Source: CAYURR01 sp964446745
GTDB taxonomy: Bacteria > Bacillota > Clostridia > Lachnospirales > WQUN01
Reading direction: 5' to 3'
Assembly: GCA_964446745.1 (NCBI GenBank)
Contig: CAYURR010000083.1
Span: 1 to 12,253 of the forward strand
DNA: 12,253 nt
Below the pieces are notes generated by a model, which had not been told where the DNA came from, ran no database searches, and was given only the letters and a program-made list of their open reading frames with translations. Within the stretch, counting starts at the first letter, position 1. Each line of letters starts with the position of its first letter. Position numbers and translations under genes: made by a program. Shown here piece after piece: positions 1-6,582 of the stretch.

Positions 1-1030
1 GATATGGGCCGCTCCACTTGGAGATAACGATGGTGTAACCCGAACCGCCGGACCAAATAGCATCAGCACCGTAGAAACCCTGACCGGATTTAACAGCCGA
101 ATACTTACCTACATCCTCAACAGTTGCCGCATCCATGTTGATATAACCGGCCTTGTACCACTTGTTCATGGCTTCGAGGCGCTCGGTCCAATCCTTCTCT
201 TCCGGAAGGAACTTAATAGTATTAGCTGCATCTGTGCCTACTGCCGAATACGGGATAGCCAGCAATGCATCGCGGTTGATATGGTCAAAGTTGCCGTCCA
301 GACCGCCCAGGCCACCTTTTTTAAGCTTCAACGGGTTCTCTGCTTGTGCAGCGAGCTCATTACCGGCTGCAAAAGCATCCTTGGCTGCCTTCAAATAATC
401 CTCGATATCAAAGAAGGACATCTTATCCGGAATACTCATGCCGAGGTTCTCATAGAGAGCCTTGTCAAACTGCCAGAAAATCTCCGCTGCGTAGTCCTTT
501 TTAACAGGGATAGCCAAGATCTTGCCGTCTATCTTTGCGCCTTCCCAAACAACCTCAGGCATGGAAGCCCAGAGCTCGGGAGCCAATGTCGGAAGCTTGT
601 CGGTAAGATCTGCAAAATAACCGGCTCTGCCCTGTACTGCGAAGAAGTTGAACCACTCGCAGGTAAATGTCATATCCCAATCCTCGCCGGATGACAGCAT
701 CAGCTTAACGTTCTCATCCTTTGCGTAGATGGTTTCCATCTTAGCGCCGACTTTCTCAACACTGATTTCGTTGAGCTTTTCCTCGACCTTTTGGTAGTCC
801 GCGGGGATCTTGCCCGGGTCGCCCATGAGCCAGATCAACTTCGGTACATCAGCGGTGTTGGTTGCTGCTGCTTCGGTCTTTGTTTCCTCGGTCTTTGTTT
901 CTTCGGTCTTTGTTTCTGTTGTGGTATTGGCGGGGGCCGGTGTCGTGTTCGACGTTGTGGCTGGCTTTGAACAACCGACAGCTAAGAGCCCGATCAATGC
1001 CAACGCAAAGATGCGTTTGAATTTTTTCAC
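1..1030 (-). CDS. Sugar ABC transporter substrate-binding lipoprotein, partial (3' end outside window)
   Basis: Extracellular solute-binding lipoprotein expected to sit on the outer face of the membrane and hand a sugar to the two permeases encoded just upstream. The start is a GTG at 1030, preceded by a perfect AAGGAGG seven bases away. The N-terminus has a KKFKR charged end, a hydrophobic stretch and a lipobox AVGC with the lipidated Cys at residue 20. A Thr/Glu/Lys-rich linker follows, containing a three-fold repeat, and then the binding domain opens with KLIWLMGDPGKIPADY. About 343 residues are visible without a stop; relatives usually have around 480-550, so the C-terminal third is missing because the window ends. 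The pattern (LSSGEDWDM, then DGKILAIPV) fits the family that accompanies LplB/LplC permeases, probably the branch with a C-terminal DUF3502 domain, but that end is not visible. The ligand cannot be predicted. Confidence 0.9.
   Translation of the reverse strand, partial: MKKFKRIFALALIGLLAVGCSKPATTSNTTPAPANTTTETKTEETKTEETKTEAAATNTADVPKLIWLMGDPGKIPADYQKVEEKLNEISVEKVGAKMETIYAKDENVKLMLSSGEDWDMTFTCEWFNFFAVQGRAGYFADLTDKLPTLAPELWASMPEVVWEGAKIDGKILAIPVKKDYAAEIFWQFDKALYENLGMSIPDKMSFFDIEDYLKAAKDAFAAGNELAAQAENPLKLKKGGLGGLDGNFDHINRDALLAIPYSAVGTDAANTIKFLPEEKDWTERLEAMNKWYKAGYINMDAATVEDVGKYSAVKSGQGFYGADAIWSGGSGYTIVISKWSGPY
871..915 (-). repeat. Three tandem 15-bp repeats in the lipoprotein linker
   Basis: Three adjacent 15-base units, differing by a single base, encode ETKTE-type pentapeptides at about residues 39-53 of the binding lipoprotein. 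They lie just after the lipidated cysteine and form the flexible tether between membrane anchor and folded domain. In-frame tandem units like this can change copy number by slippage without breaking the frame. Confidence 0.85.
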
Positions 1031-1067
1031 TCAATAACCTCCTTATAATATGTATATGTGTACGTTG

Positions 1068-2006
1068 TCAACCCTTGACGGCACCTATCGTCAGACCGGA
1101 AATGAAGTACTTCTGGAAGAACGGATAGGAACACGCAATAGGCAGAACAACGATAACCACCAGGGCCATACGCACGGATTCGACGGGTATGTTGGAAGTG
1201 CCGCCTCCGGCTGCCGAAATGAATTCGGCGTTTCGGGCCAAAAACTCCATGTTTCGTTCAATGCTTATGAGCACAAATTGCAGCGGGAACATATGCATGT
1301 TGTTTGATTTGATATAAAGCATCGCCATGAACCAGTCGTTCCAGTAAGCAAATGACAGGAACAGGCCGATAGTAGCAAGCGCCGGCAATGAGATCGGCAG
1401 TACTATCGTAAAGAAGGTACGCAGTTGGCTCGCGCCGTCTATCTTTGCGGATTCGATAACGGAGTCAGGTACCGTCGTCTGAAAGAACGTACGCAGTACT
1501 ATGATATAAAATGACGAGCACGCGAGTGGTAAGATCAATGATAAATATGTGTTTTGTATACGAAGCAGCTGGGTATTGACAAGATACGAGGCAACCAAGC
1601 CGCCGCTAAAGAGCATCGGGATAAACACGATGATCGTATATAAACGTTTGAGCTTGAATGATGGCCGGGATAGTACATAACCCATTGTGGAGTTTAAAAA
1701 CAGACCAACGCAAGTGCCGGCAATCGTTACGAAGATAGACACAATAAATGCGCGCCCGATGGTGGGTCCTGAATTAATAATGTATTCGTAAGCATATGTA
1801 GTCCACTCGGTAGGGAAGAATGAATATCCTACCTTTTGAATGGAGGCGTTAGACGATAATGATATGATGATAACGAATACAAGCGGTAGAACGCATATAA
1901 ATGCAAGCACAATAAACAATGCAGAAAAAAGTACATTAAAAGGCATAGAAACGCGGTTATATTTCGCAAGACCTTCCGTGCCTTGAATCTCCTTTACTTT
2001 AGCCAC
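1068..2006 (-). CDS. Sugar ABC transporter permease, LplC/YtcP-like
   Basis: Inner-membrane permease of a carbohydrate ABC importer (binding-protein-dependent permease family, MalG side). About 312 residues with roughly six hydrophobic segments; the first is near residues 24-49. The EAA loop that docks onto the ATPase is visible at about 185-204 (ESAKIDGAS, ending in VLP). The C-terminus, FISGLTIGAVKG, is typical of this family. The GTG at 2006 is preferred as start because AAAGGGG sits nine bases upstream; a TTG at 2015 in the same frame would directly abut that ribosome binding site. It starts 20 bases after the upstream permease ends and is followed after 37 bases by the binding protein, so the three form one operon. 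No ATPase gene is present; related systems use a shared MsmX-type ATPase. Confidence 0.92.
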   Translation of the reverse strand: MAKVKEIQGTEGLAKYNRVSMPFNVLFSALFIVLAFICVLPLVFVIIISLSSNASIQKVGYSFFPTEWTTYAYEYIINSGPTIGRAFIVSIFVTIAGTCVGLFLNSTMGYVLSRPSFKLKRLYTIIVFIPMLFSGGLVASYLVNTQLLRIQNTYLSLILPLACSSFYIIVLRTFFQTTVPDSVIESAKIDGASQLRTFFTIVLPISLPALATIGLFLSFAYWNDWFMAMLYIKSNNMHMFPLQFVLISIERNMEFLARNAEFISAAGGGTSNIPVESVRMALVVIVVLPIACSYPFFQKYFISGLTIGAVKG

Positions 2007-2015
2007 AATACTCAA

Positions 2016-2022
2016 CCCCTTT
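2016..2022 (-). promoter_or_regulatory. Ribosome binding site deciding the LplC-like start
   Basis: AAAGGGG lies nine bases before the GTG at 2006 but directly against the TTG at 2015. The spacing favours the GTG, shortening the protein by three residues compared with the longest frame. Confidence 0.6.
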
Positions 2023-2026
2023 AATT

Positions 2027-3019
2027 TTAGAATAATGAAGCATCCGGGTTCATGCTATTGACGATACGGTTAGCTGTTAAAATGGTGATGAAACCTAAGA
2101 CGGACTGCGTCAAGCCTGCAGCTGATGCAAAGCCGATGTTGTTAAGCTTCATCAGCGAGTTGTATACGTATACGTCGATCGTTTGCGTGATGTCGTACAA
2201 CGGACCGGATTGTTTGGGGACGAAGTAGAACAAACCAAAGTCCGAACGGAAGATGCCGCCTACCGCGAGGATGAACATAATAGTAATAATGGGTGTAAGC
2301 ATCGGGATTGTTATGTATTTGACCTGTTGCCACTTGGTAGCGCTGTCGATCGCAGCGGCCTCGTATAGGCTAGCGTCTATGCCCGTTATGCTCGCAAGAT
2401 ACACAACCATGCTATAGCCCATGCCCTTCCACAGGTTTATAAAAACCAGCAAATATGGCCAATATTTGATTTCCATATACCATTGGACAGGATCTTTTCC
2501 CATGGCTTTCATGATTTGATTCATCAAGCCCTTGTCGCTTGAAAGGAAGGAAAATACGAAATATGATACAACGACCCAAGACAGGAAGTGGGGGAGGAAC
2601 ATTAGTGTCTGACAGAACTTTGCCAAGACCTGAGAGTAGAGCATCGAGATCATAATAGCCAATGAAACAGCCACAACGATGCCCAACGAGATAAAGACGA
2701 TGTTGAACAAAATCGTATTGCGGATGACTATCAGCGCGTCGGGGGTTTTAAACAGGAACTTAAAATTGTCAAAGCCGACGAATTTACTCTTGATTAAGCT
2801 ATCGATAAAGTTGGCGCCCACGGGCTTGTATTGCTTGAATGTGATGAATATGCCGAACATGGGTATGTAACAAAATAACAAATACCAAATAATAGTAGGC
2901 AATCCAAGGAATGCAAGTTCAAAATTGTCGGATCCGAATGGCAACCGTTTCTTTTTTACATCCGTATTAGAATTGAGAGCCGATTTTTTAGCAGTTTTAC
3001 CCATTGCGGTTTCGTTCAT
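2027..3019 (-). CDS. Sugar ABC transporter permease, LplB/YteP-like
   Basis: First gene of the importer operon and partner of the LplC-like permease. It has 330 residues: a lysine-rich cytoplasmic N-terminus (1-33), then about six membrane segments beginning with the stretch FLGLPTIIWYLLFCYIPMFG near 37-56, which is characteristic of LplB-type permeases. The EAA loop is clear at about 220-239 (YEAAAIDSATKW, then ITIPM). The C-terminus NSMNPDASLF resembles the family ending N-x(n)-LF. The ATG at 3019 is chosen because AGAGAGG lies eight bases upstream; an in-frame GTG at 3028 would overlap that site. A promoter and a dyad precede it. Substrates of characterised relatives are oligosaccharides or pectin/xylan fragments, but the specificity here is unknown. 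Confidence 0.93.
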   Translation of the reverse strand: MNETAMGKTAKKSALNSNTDVKKKRLPFGSDNFELAFLGLPTIIWYLLFCYIPMFGIFITFKQYKPVGANFIDSLIKSKFVGFDNFKFLFKTPDALIVIRNTILFNIVFISLGIVVAVSLAIMISMLYSQVLAKFCQTLMFLPHFLSWVVVSYFVFSFLSSDKGLMNQIMKAMGKDPVQWYMEIKYWPYLLVFINLWKGMGYSMVVYLASITGIDASLYEAAAIDSATKWQQVKYITIPMLTPIITIMFILAVGGIFRSDFGLFYFVPKQSGPLYDITQTIDVYVYNSLMKLNNIGFASAAGLTQSVLGFITILTANRIVNSMNPDASLF

Positions 3020-3027
3020 GCTCAACA

Positions 3028-3034
3028 CCTCTCT
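3028..3034 (-). promoter_or_regulatory. Ribosome binding site deciding the LplB-like start
   Basis: AGAGAGG is spaced eight bases from the ATG at 3019. The in-frame GTG at 3028 overlaps the edge of this site and so cannot use it. Confidence 0.65.
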
Positions 3035-3068
3035 AACATTGATTTTACAAGAGAATTACTTGAAACAT

Positions 3069-3099
3069 ACATGTCATAAAATATACACAAATGACAAGT
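3069..3099. promoter_or_regulatory. Inverted repeat, possible operator of the importer operon
   Basis: On the plus strand the arms are ACATGTCAT and ATGACAAGT, separated by 13 AT-rich bases. They are complementary at eight of nine positions. The dyad lies about 10-40 bases downstream of the predicted transcription start of the importer operon and about 50 bases before its first codon. A repressor bound here would block transcription, and arm size and spacing suit a dimeric regulator. No regulator gene is adjacent. It could also be chance in an AT-rich leader. Confidence 0.4.
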
Positions 3100-3115
3100 G
3101 GCTTTTCTGGTTGCT

Positions 3116-3145
3116 AATATAACATAATCAACAGAACTTTGTAAA
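3116..3145 (-). promoter_or_regulatory. Promoter of the sugar importer operon
   Basis: Reading the minus strand, TTTACA (3145-3140) is followed after 17-18 bases by TTATAT/TATATT (3122-3116), a good sigma-A-type match. Transcription would begin near 3109, giving a leader of about 90 bases that contains the dyad at 3069-3099. Confidence 0.5.
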
Positions 3146-3351
3146 TACTTTTCATAAAAAAGTTCCAACTTGAGAAAAATGCATAGCATTCAAATTATTT
3201 TCCTGCAAATACGGTCATTTCTGTTACCGTGGCTTGTATTTTTGTCAAACTGCGACAGATGCGGCCTAGTGACGACAAATATTCATGGCGTATTTTACAC
3301 AAAAGAAATAATTCAAAATATTGCGTTAAATCATTGCCCAAGCAAAAAGGC

Positions 3352-3360
3352 TGTTATTAT
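3352..3360 (+). promoter_or_regulatory. Possible extended -10 promoter of the Noc/ParB-like gene
   Basis: TGT directly before TATTAT forms an extended -10 element. A TTGCCC lies 15 bases upstream, shorter than the ideal spacing for a -35. Transcription would start near 3367, about 27 bases before the ATG. This is only a candidate. Confidence 0.3.
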
Positions 3361-3376
3361 TGGGGACAAATATACG

Positions 3377-3384
3377 AAAGAGGG
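3377..3384 (+). promoter_or_regulatory. Ribosome binding site deciding the Noc/ParB-like start
   Basis: AAAGAGGG is placed nine bases before the ATG at 3394. An in-frame ATG at 3385 directly abuts this site and is therefore unlikely to be the start. Confidence 0.65.
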
Positions 3385-3393
3385 ATGATTTTA

Positions 3394-4185
3394 ATGGAAA
3401 ATACTATGGAGAATATGGTTATAAACCTGCCCATCGATAAAATAATGCCCAATCCATATCAACCACGCAGATTCTTCGAGCGCGAAAGCCTCGAGGAGCT
3501 TGCGGTGTCGATACAGGAATATGGGGTCCTGCAACCGATTAGCGTCAGGCTTATAAACGGACGCAGTTATGAGCTCGTGGCAGGTGAGCGGCGTTTGCGT
3601 GCATCAAAGATCGCGGGTCTTTTGACGATTCCGGCGCTCGTTGTAAATATCACGGATCAGGAGAGCGCGATACTTGCCATTATTGAAAACATTCAACGGC
3701 AAAACCTGAACTTCCTCGAGGAGGCCGAGGGGTTGCAAAATCTCATCAACGACTACAGCTTCACACAGGAGGAGGTAGCACGGCGCGTTGGCAAGAACCA
3801 GTCCACGGTCGCAAACAAGCTGCGGATACTAAAGCTGCCGAAATCAGTGCAACGCGTTCTCATAGAAAATAACCTGACCGAGCGGCATGGCAGGGCACTA
3901 TTGAGGCTCACGCAGGAGGAGGACATGCTTGCGGTATTGCAGAGGGTTATTGCTAATGGCCTGACCGTCGCCAAGACAGAGGAACTGGTAGAAACAATCT
4001 ATGAAAAACAAAACTCCCGCCGTAATAACGGGCGGGAGAAGAATTATATTAGGGATATCCGCATCTTTACAAATACGGTCAAGGAAGCGCTCAACATGAT
4101 GATGAGTGCTGGTGTTAAGAATTCATTCGACATTTCGCAGACTGAGACAGGCTACGATATCAATATCAGGCTCTACTACGCATAA
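3394..4185 (+). CDS. ParB/Noc-family CTP-dependent DNA-binding protein
   Basis: A 263-residue member of the ParB/Noc family, whose members bind specific chromosomal sites and slide as CTP-loaded clamps in chromosome segregation or nucleoid occlusion. The N-terminal nuclease-like/CTP domain shows PNPYQPRRFF (19-28), GERRLRA (64-70, CTP-binding box) and ENIQRQNLNFLEEAEG (98-113). A helix-turn-helix follows at about 122-143 (SFTQEEVARRVGKNQSTVANKL), then TERHGRALL at 162-170. A basic, Asn/Arg-rich linker (206-216) leads to a short C-terminal dimerisation region. The length is close to B. subtilis Noc and ParB (about 282). The NFLEEAEG and TVANKLRILKLP features look Noc-like, but no parA, rsmG or other segregation gene adjoins it, so Noc versus ParB is left open. 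The start at 3394 is fixed by its ribosome binding site; the 55 in-frame upstream codons look non-coding. It ends five bases from the convergent glycerol kinase stop. Confidence 0.88.
   Translation: MENTMENMVINLPIDKIMPNPYQPRRFFERESLEELAVSIQEYGVLQPISVRLINGRSYELVAGERRLRASKIAGLLTIPALVVNITDQESAILAIIENIQRQNLNFLEEAEGLQNLINDYSFTQEEVARRVGKNQSTVANKLRILKLPKSVQRVLIENNLTERHGRALLRLTQEEDMLAVLQRVIANGLTVAKTEELVETIYEKQNSRRNNGREKNYIRDIRIFTNTVKEALNMMMSAGVKNSFDISQTETGYDINIRLYYA
4004..4038 (-). terminator. Intrinsic terminator of the glycerol kinase transcript, inside the Noc/ParB-like gene
   Basis: On the minus strand a ten-pair GC-rich stem with one bulged base and a four-base loop (4038-4014) is followed immediately by TTTTGTTTTT. 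This is a textbook Rho-independent terminator for transcripts coming from glycerol kinase, whose stop is about 150 bases upstream at 4191. On the plus strand the same bases encode the Asn/Arg linker of the Noc/ParB-like protein and have no T-tract on that side, so the signal is directional. Confidence 0.8.
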
Positions 4186-4190
4186 GGCTC

Positions 4191-5657
4191 TTATTCGTTA
4201 GCCCAGCCCCTTGCGCGTTCAACGGCCTTGAGCCAGTTTTTGTAGCATAGATCACTTTGCTCACGCGACATTGCGGGGTTATAGACCGCATCGATCTCGC
4301 GCTGTTTGATAATCGCATCGGTCGATTCGTAGAATCCCACACCGAGTCCCGCTAGATATGCCGCACCCAACGCGGTTGTTTCCGTAATACGCGGACGTTC
4401 CACAGGGATGTTTAATATGTCCGACTGGAACTGCATGGCAAATGCCGAACGGCTTATGCCGCCGTCGACACGCAACTTTGTGATGCCTACGTCGGTGTCC
4501 CTGTCCATGGTTTCTATTACGTCGCGGGACTGGAATGCGATAGCCTCCATGACCGCGCGCACGATGTGGTGTCTGTTCGTCGACAACATCATACCGCAGA
4601 TAGTACCCCTCGCGTACATGTCCCAGTACGGCGCGCCGAGACCCGTAAACGCGGGCACGAAATATACACCCGCGGTCGATGGGGTATTGTTGCAGATGTC
4701 GTTTAGCTCATGTACATCCGCGACGATTTGCAGCTCGCGGACGAGCCATTCGACAGCCGCGCCCGCGCTCATGATGCTGCCCTCTAGTGCATAGGTGGTC
4801 TTGCCACCGATATGCCAAGCTATCGTCGTGAGCAGCCTGTTTTCGGATATGATCGGTTGCGAACCGATATTCTTGAGTATAAAGCAACCGGTGCCGAAGG
4901 TGTTCTTCATATCACCGGGCAGGAAGCATGTCTGACCGAACAGAGCGGCATGCTGATCGCCCGCCACACCGGAAATCGGCACGGAAATACCGAAGATGTC
5001 CTTGTGCGTATGAGCAATGATACCCGAGGACGGTACGACCTGCGGCAATATGTTCTCGTCAATGTCGAAATACTTAAGCAGTTCGTCGTCCCAGCGTAAT
5101 GTGTTGATGTTAAATAACATCGTACGTGATGCGTTTGTGTAGTCCGTCACATGCATCTTGCCTCCAGTGAGGCGGTATATCAGATAACTGTCGATAGTAC
5201 CGGCCAAGAAGGGCTTGTCGGGGTAATGATCCTTTATCCACTTAATTTTAGTGGCGGAGAAATAGGGGTCAACGACAAGCCCTGTTTTATTGCGCACGGG
5301 GGTTTCCATGCCGTCGTCCTTCATTTGCTTGCAGATGTCGGCTGTGCGTCGGCATTGCCATACGATCGCGGGGCATATCGGCTTGCCCGTTTCCTTGTCC
5401 CAGGCGACCAATGTCTCACGTTGATTGGTCAGACCTATAGCGGCGACCTGTGAAATGTCCGTGCCCGCATTGATGAGTGCAGACTTGCAAACCGTCACGA
5501 CATTTTCGAATATCTCCTCCGCGTCGTGTGAGACGTGTCCCTCGGTGGATAGTATCTGCTTGTGCGGTATCTGGCTTTGTGCAACGAGGCCGCCCGTACG
5601 GTCAAAGAGTATCGCGCGTGTGGATGTGGTGCCTTGATCGACGGATAATATATACAT
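4191..5657 (-). CDS. glpK: Glycerol kinase
   Basis: ATP-dependent phosphorylation of glycerol to sn-glycerol 3-phosphate in the cytoplasm (FGGY kinase family). It has 488 residues, near the usual 495-505. Visible are DQGTTSTRAILFD (7-19, phosphate loop), NQRET (78-82, glycerol contacts), the FGGY signature YFSATKIKWIKDH (132-144), GDQHAALFGQ (233-242, catalytic Asp 234), FGTGCF (254-259) and RVDGG (396-400). It starts three bases after the upstream gene's stop, with GAGGG at a suitable distance inside that gene, so translation is probably coupled. The segment AHTHKDIFG (215-223), where most Firmicute enzymes carry the HPr-phosphorylated His in YHFFG/YHFYG, has no His at the equivalent place. 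The E. coli fructose-bisphosphate loop is also absent. No glpF, glpD or glpP is adjacent. Another FGGY substrate is possible, but the glycerol-site residues argue for GlpK. Confidence 0.93.
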   Translation of the reverse strand: MYILSVDQGTTSTRAILFDRTGGLVAQSQIPHKQILSTEGHVSHDAEEIFENVVTVCKSALINAGTDISQVAAIGLTNQRETLVAWDKETGKPICPAIVWQCRRTADICKQMKDDGMETPVRNKTGLVVDPYFSATKIKWIKDHYPDKPFLAGTIDSYLIYRLTGGKMHVTDYTNASRTMLFNINTLRWDDELLKYFDIDENILPQVVPSSGIIAHTHKDIFGISVPISGVAGDQHAALFGQTCFLPGDMKNTFGTGCFILKNIGSQPIISENRLLTTIAWHIGGKTTYALEGSIMSAGAAVEWLVRELQIVADVHELNDICNNTPSTAGVYFVPAFTGLGAPYWDMYARGTICGMMLSTNRHHIVRAVMEAIAFQSRDVIETMDRDTDVGITKLRVDGGISRSAFAMQFQSDILNIPVERPRITETTALGAAYLAGLGVGFYESTDAIIKQREIDAVYNPAMSREQSDLCYKNWLKAVERARGWANE

Positions 5658-5660
5658 GTC

Positions 5661-6527
5661 TTAGTCCCTCATGATAGCGGTCTTGTTCGGGCTGTTGCGG
5701 CCCTCGGTATCCGGCTGACGGCGCTCTATAGCGGCCAGGGCTATTTCTACGTCCTCGTGTACCTCTTCGGGGGTAAACGCGCCCAAAGTGACCATGTCGC
5801 AGTCACGCAGCGTAGCGTAAGAGAAGGTGAGGCCCACGAACGGGGTAACGCGTCCGGCAGCCATGGATTTGATCGTCATGACGGGCTTCTTAGCACCCCA
5901 AATGACCTTGTGTATGTATTCGATCTCGACCTGCATCAAAAAGCCCATGCAGTTGTATATCTGGATATATGTCTCTACATCGTAGCACTGTTCGTCCGAA
6001 TAGACGATCAACTCGGGCATGTGTGCACTGAGACCCGGTATCATGCCGTTTTCCCTGATCATGGACAGATAATCAGGCAGACGGTCCATCGTATGCGTGT
6101 TCTTGCATATGAGTTGCTCTGCGCTCGAGTGATGCGGGAAACAGAACGTGGAGCCCATAGCCTTACTCTGCTTGATGGTGGCCTCAGCTTCCTTGTATGC
6201 GTCTGCGTTGTTGTCCACGTTTAATATCGGCGTGTCGATCAGAATGACCTGCTTGCCCGTGCGGTCTTCGGCTAACTTTGCGGCCTCGGCCATAACCGGA
6301 CGCTGAGCAACCAGGCCCATTATTGCATTGATGTCGTATTGGAGGTACGCCTCGATAATTTCCGCGATGGCCTCCCTGTTGTCGTTGCGTTTCGATATCA
6401 TGTTATCCGCAGCCGAGCCCCTATGCGAAAAACCCAGCATCCAGTTGGAGCCGATGATCATCCTCGGCAGCGATACGCCGCCTACCATGGTGCGCGGAAA
6501 AGAAGTCTGTTGTGCATTACTTGCCAT
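5661..6527 (-). CDS. Uncharacterised TIM-barrel-like protein coupled to glycerol kinase
   Basis: I do not recognise a named family. The 288-residue sequence has the alternating strand/helix rhythm of a (beta/alpha)8 barrel. Candidate strands are MIIGSN (23-28), INAIMG (66-71), VILIDTPIL (94-102), STFCFPHHSS (126-135), MIPGLSAHMPE (162-172), GFLMQVEIEYIHK (195-207), PVMTIKSMAAGRVTP (215-229) and CDMVTLGAFTPEEV (243-256). Polar residues at strand ends that could form an active site include Asp98, His132/His133, His169, Glu201, His206 and Lys220. There is no signal peptide or membrane segment, so it is probably cytoplasmic. The final strand motif VTLGAFTPEEV resembles phosphate-binding or cofactor-binding ends of barrel enzymes. 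An aldolase-like or aldo-keto-reductase-like role is possible but unproven. AGGGGG lies seven to eight bases before the ATG, and glycerol kinase begins three bases after its stop, which suggests a role in the same pathway. Confidence 0.8.
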   Translation of the reverse strand: MASNAQQTSFPRTMVGGVSLPRMIIGSNWMLGFSHRGSAADNMISKRNDNREAIAEIIEAYLQYDINAIMGLVAQRPVMAEAAKLAEDRTGKQVILIDTPILNVDNNADAYKEAEATIKQSKAMGSTFCFPHHSSAEQLICKNTHTMDRLPDYLSMIRENGMIPGLSAHMPELIVYSDEQCYDVETYIQIYNCMGFLMQVEIEYIHKVIWGAKKPVMTIKSMAAGRVTPFVGLTFSYATLRDCDMVTLGAFTPEEVHEDVEIALAAIERRQPDTEGRNSPNKTAIMRD

Positions 6528-6553
6528 GAAAATACCCCCTTTATTTGTGAATC

Positions 6554-6582
6554 ATTATAGCACCTATTCATTTCATTTTGAA
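6554..6582 (-). promoter_or_regulatory. Extended -10 promoter of the TIM-barrel/glpK unit
   Basis: Reading the minus strand, TGC directly precedes a perfect TATAAT (6559-6554); TTCAAA lies 17 bases upstream (6582-6577). It overlaps the last codons of the metallo-hydrolase gene and would let the TIM-barrel gene and glpK be transcribed without the hydrolase gene. Confidence 0.6.

Larger units (their letters stand above)
3020..3393. other. Divergent intergenic region between importer operon and Noc/ParB-like gene
   Basis: This 374-base, AT-rich gap separates two divergent genes. It holds the minus-strand importer promoter (3116-3145), a 9-base imperfect dyad downstream of it (3069-3099), and a weaker plus-strand promoter candidate close to the Noc/ParB-like gene (3355-3360). 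The stretch 3146-3340 shows nothing convincing. A frame open from 3229 runs into the Noc/ParB-like gene, but it has no ribosome binding site and no family similarity in that part. Confidence 0.7.

Noticed and set aside
871..915. Short CRISPR-like repeat array
   Set aside because: The units are directly adjacent without spacers and encode an in-frame peptide repeat.
849..1034. Small minus-strand frame starting at 1034
   Set aside because: It is out of frame with the binding lipoprotein, whose GTG at 1030 has the correct ribosome binding site, signal peptide and lipobox.
3229..3393. In-frame N-terminal extension of the Noc/ParB-like gene from a GTG at 3229
   Set aside because: There is no ribosome binding site at 3229, the 55 codons do not resemble the family, and a good site precedes the ATG at 3394.
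4186..4241. Terminator for the Noc/ParB-like gene
   Set aside because: GGCTC and GAGCC followed by TTTTT could pair, but the loop is about 39 bases and the local stem before the T run has only three pairs.
4408..4794. Plus-strand open frames opposite glycerol kinase
   Set aside because: They lie wholly antisense to a well-conserved enzyme, have no ribosome binding sites and show no recognisable domain.
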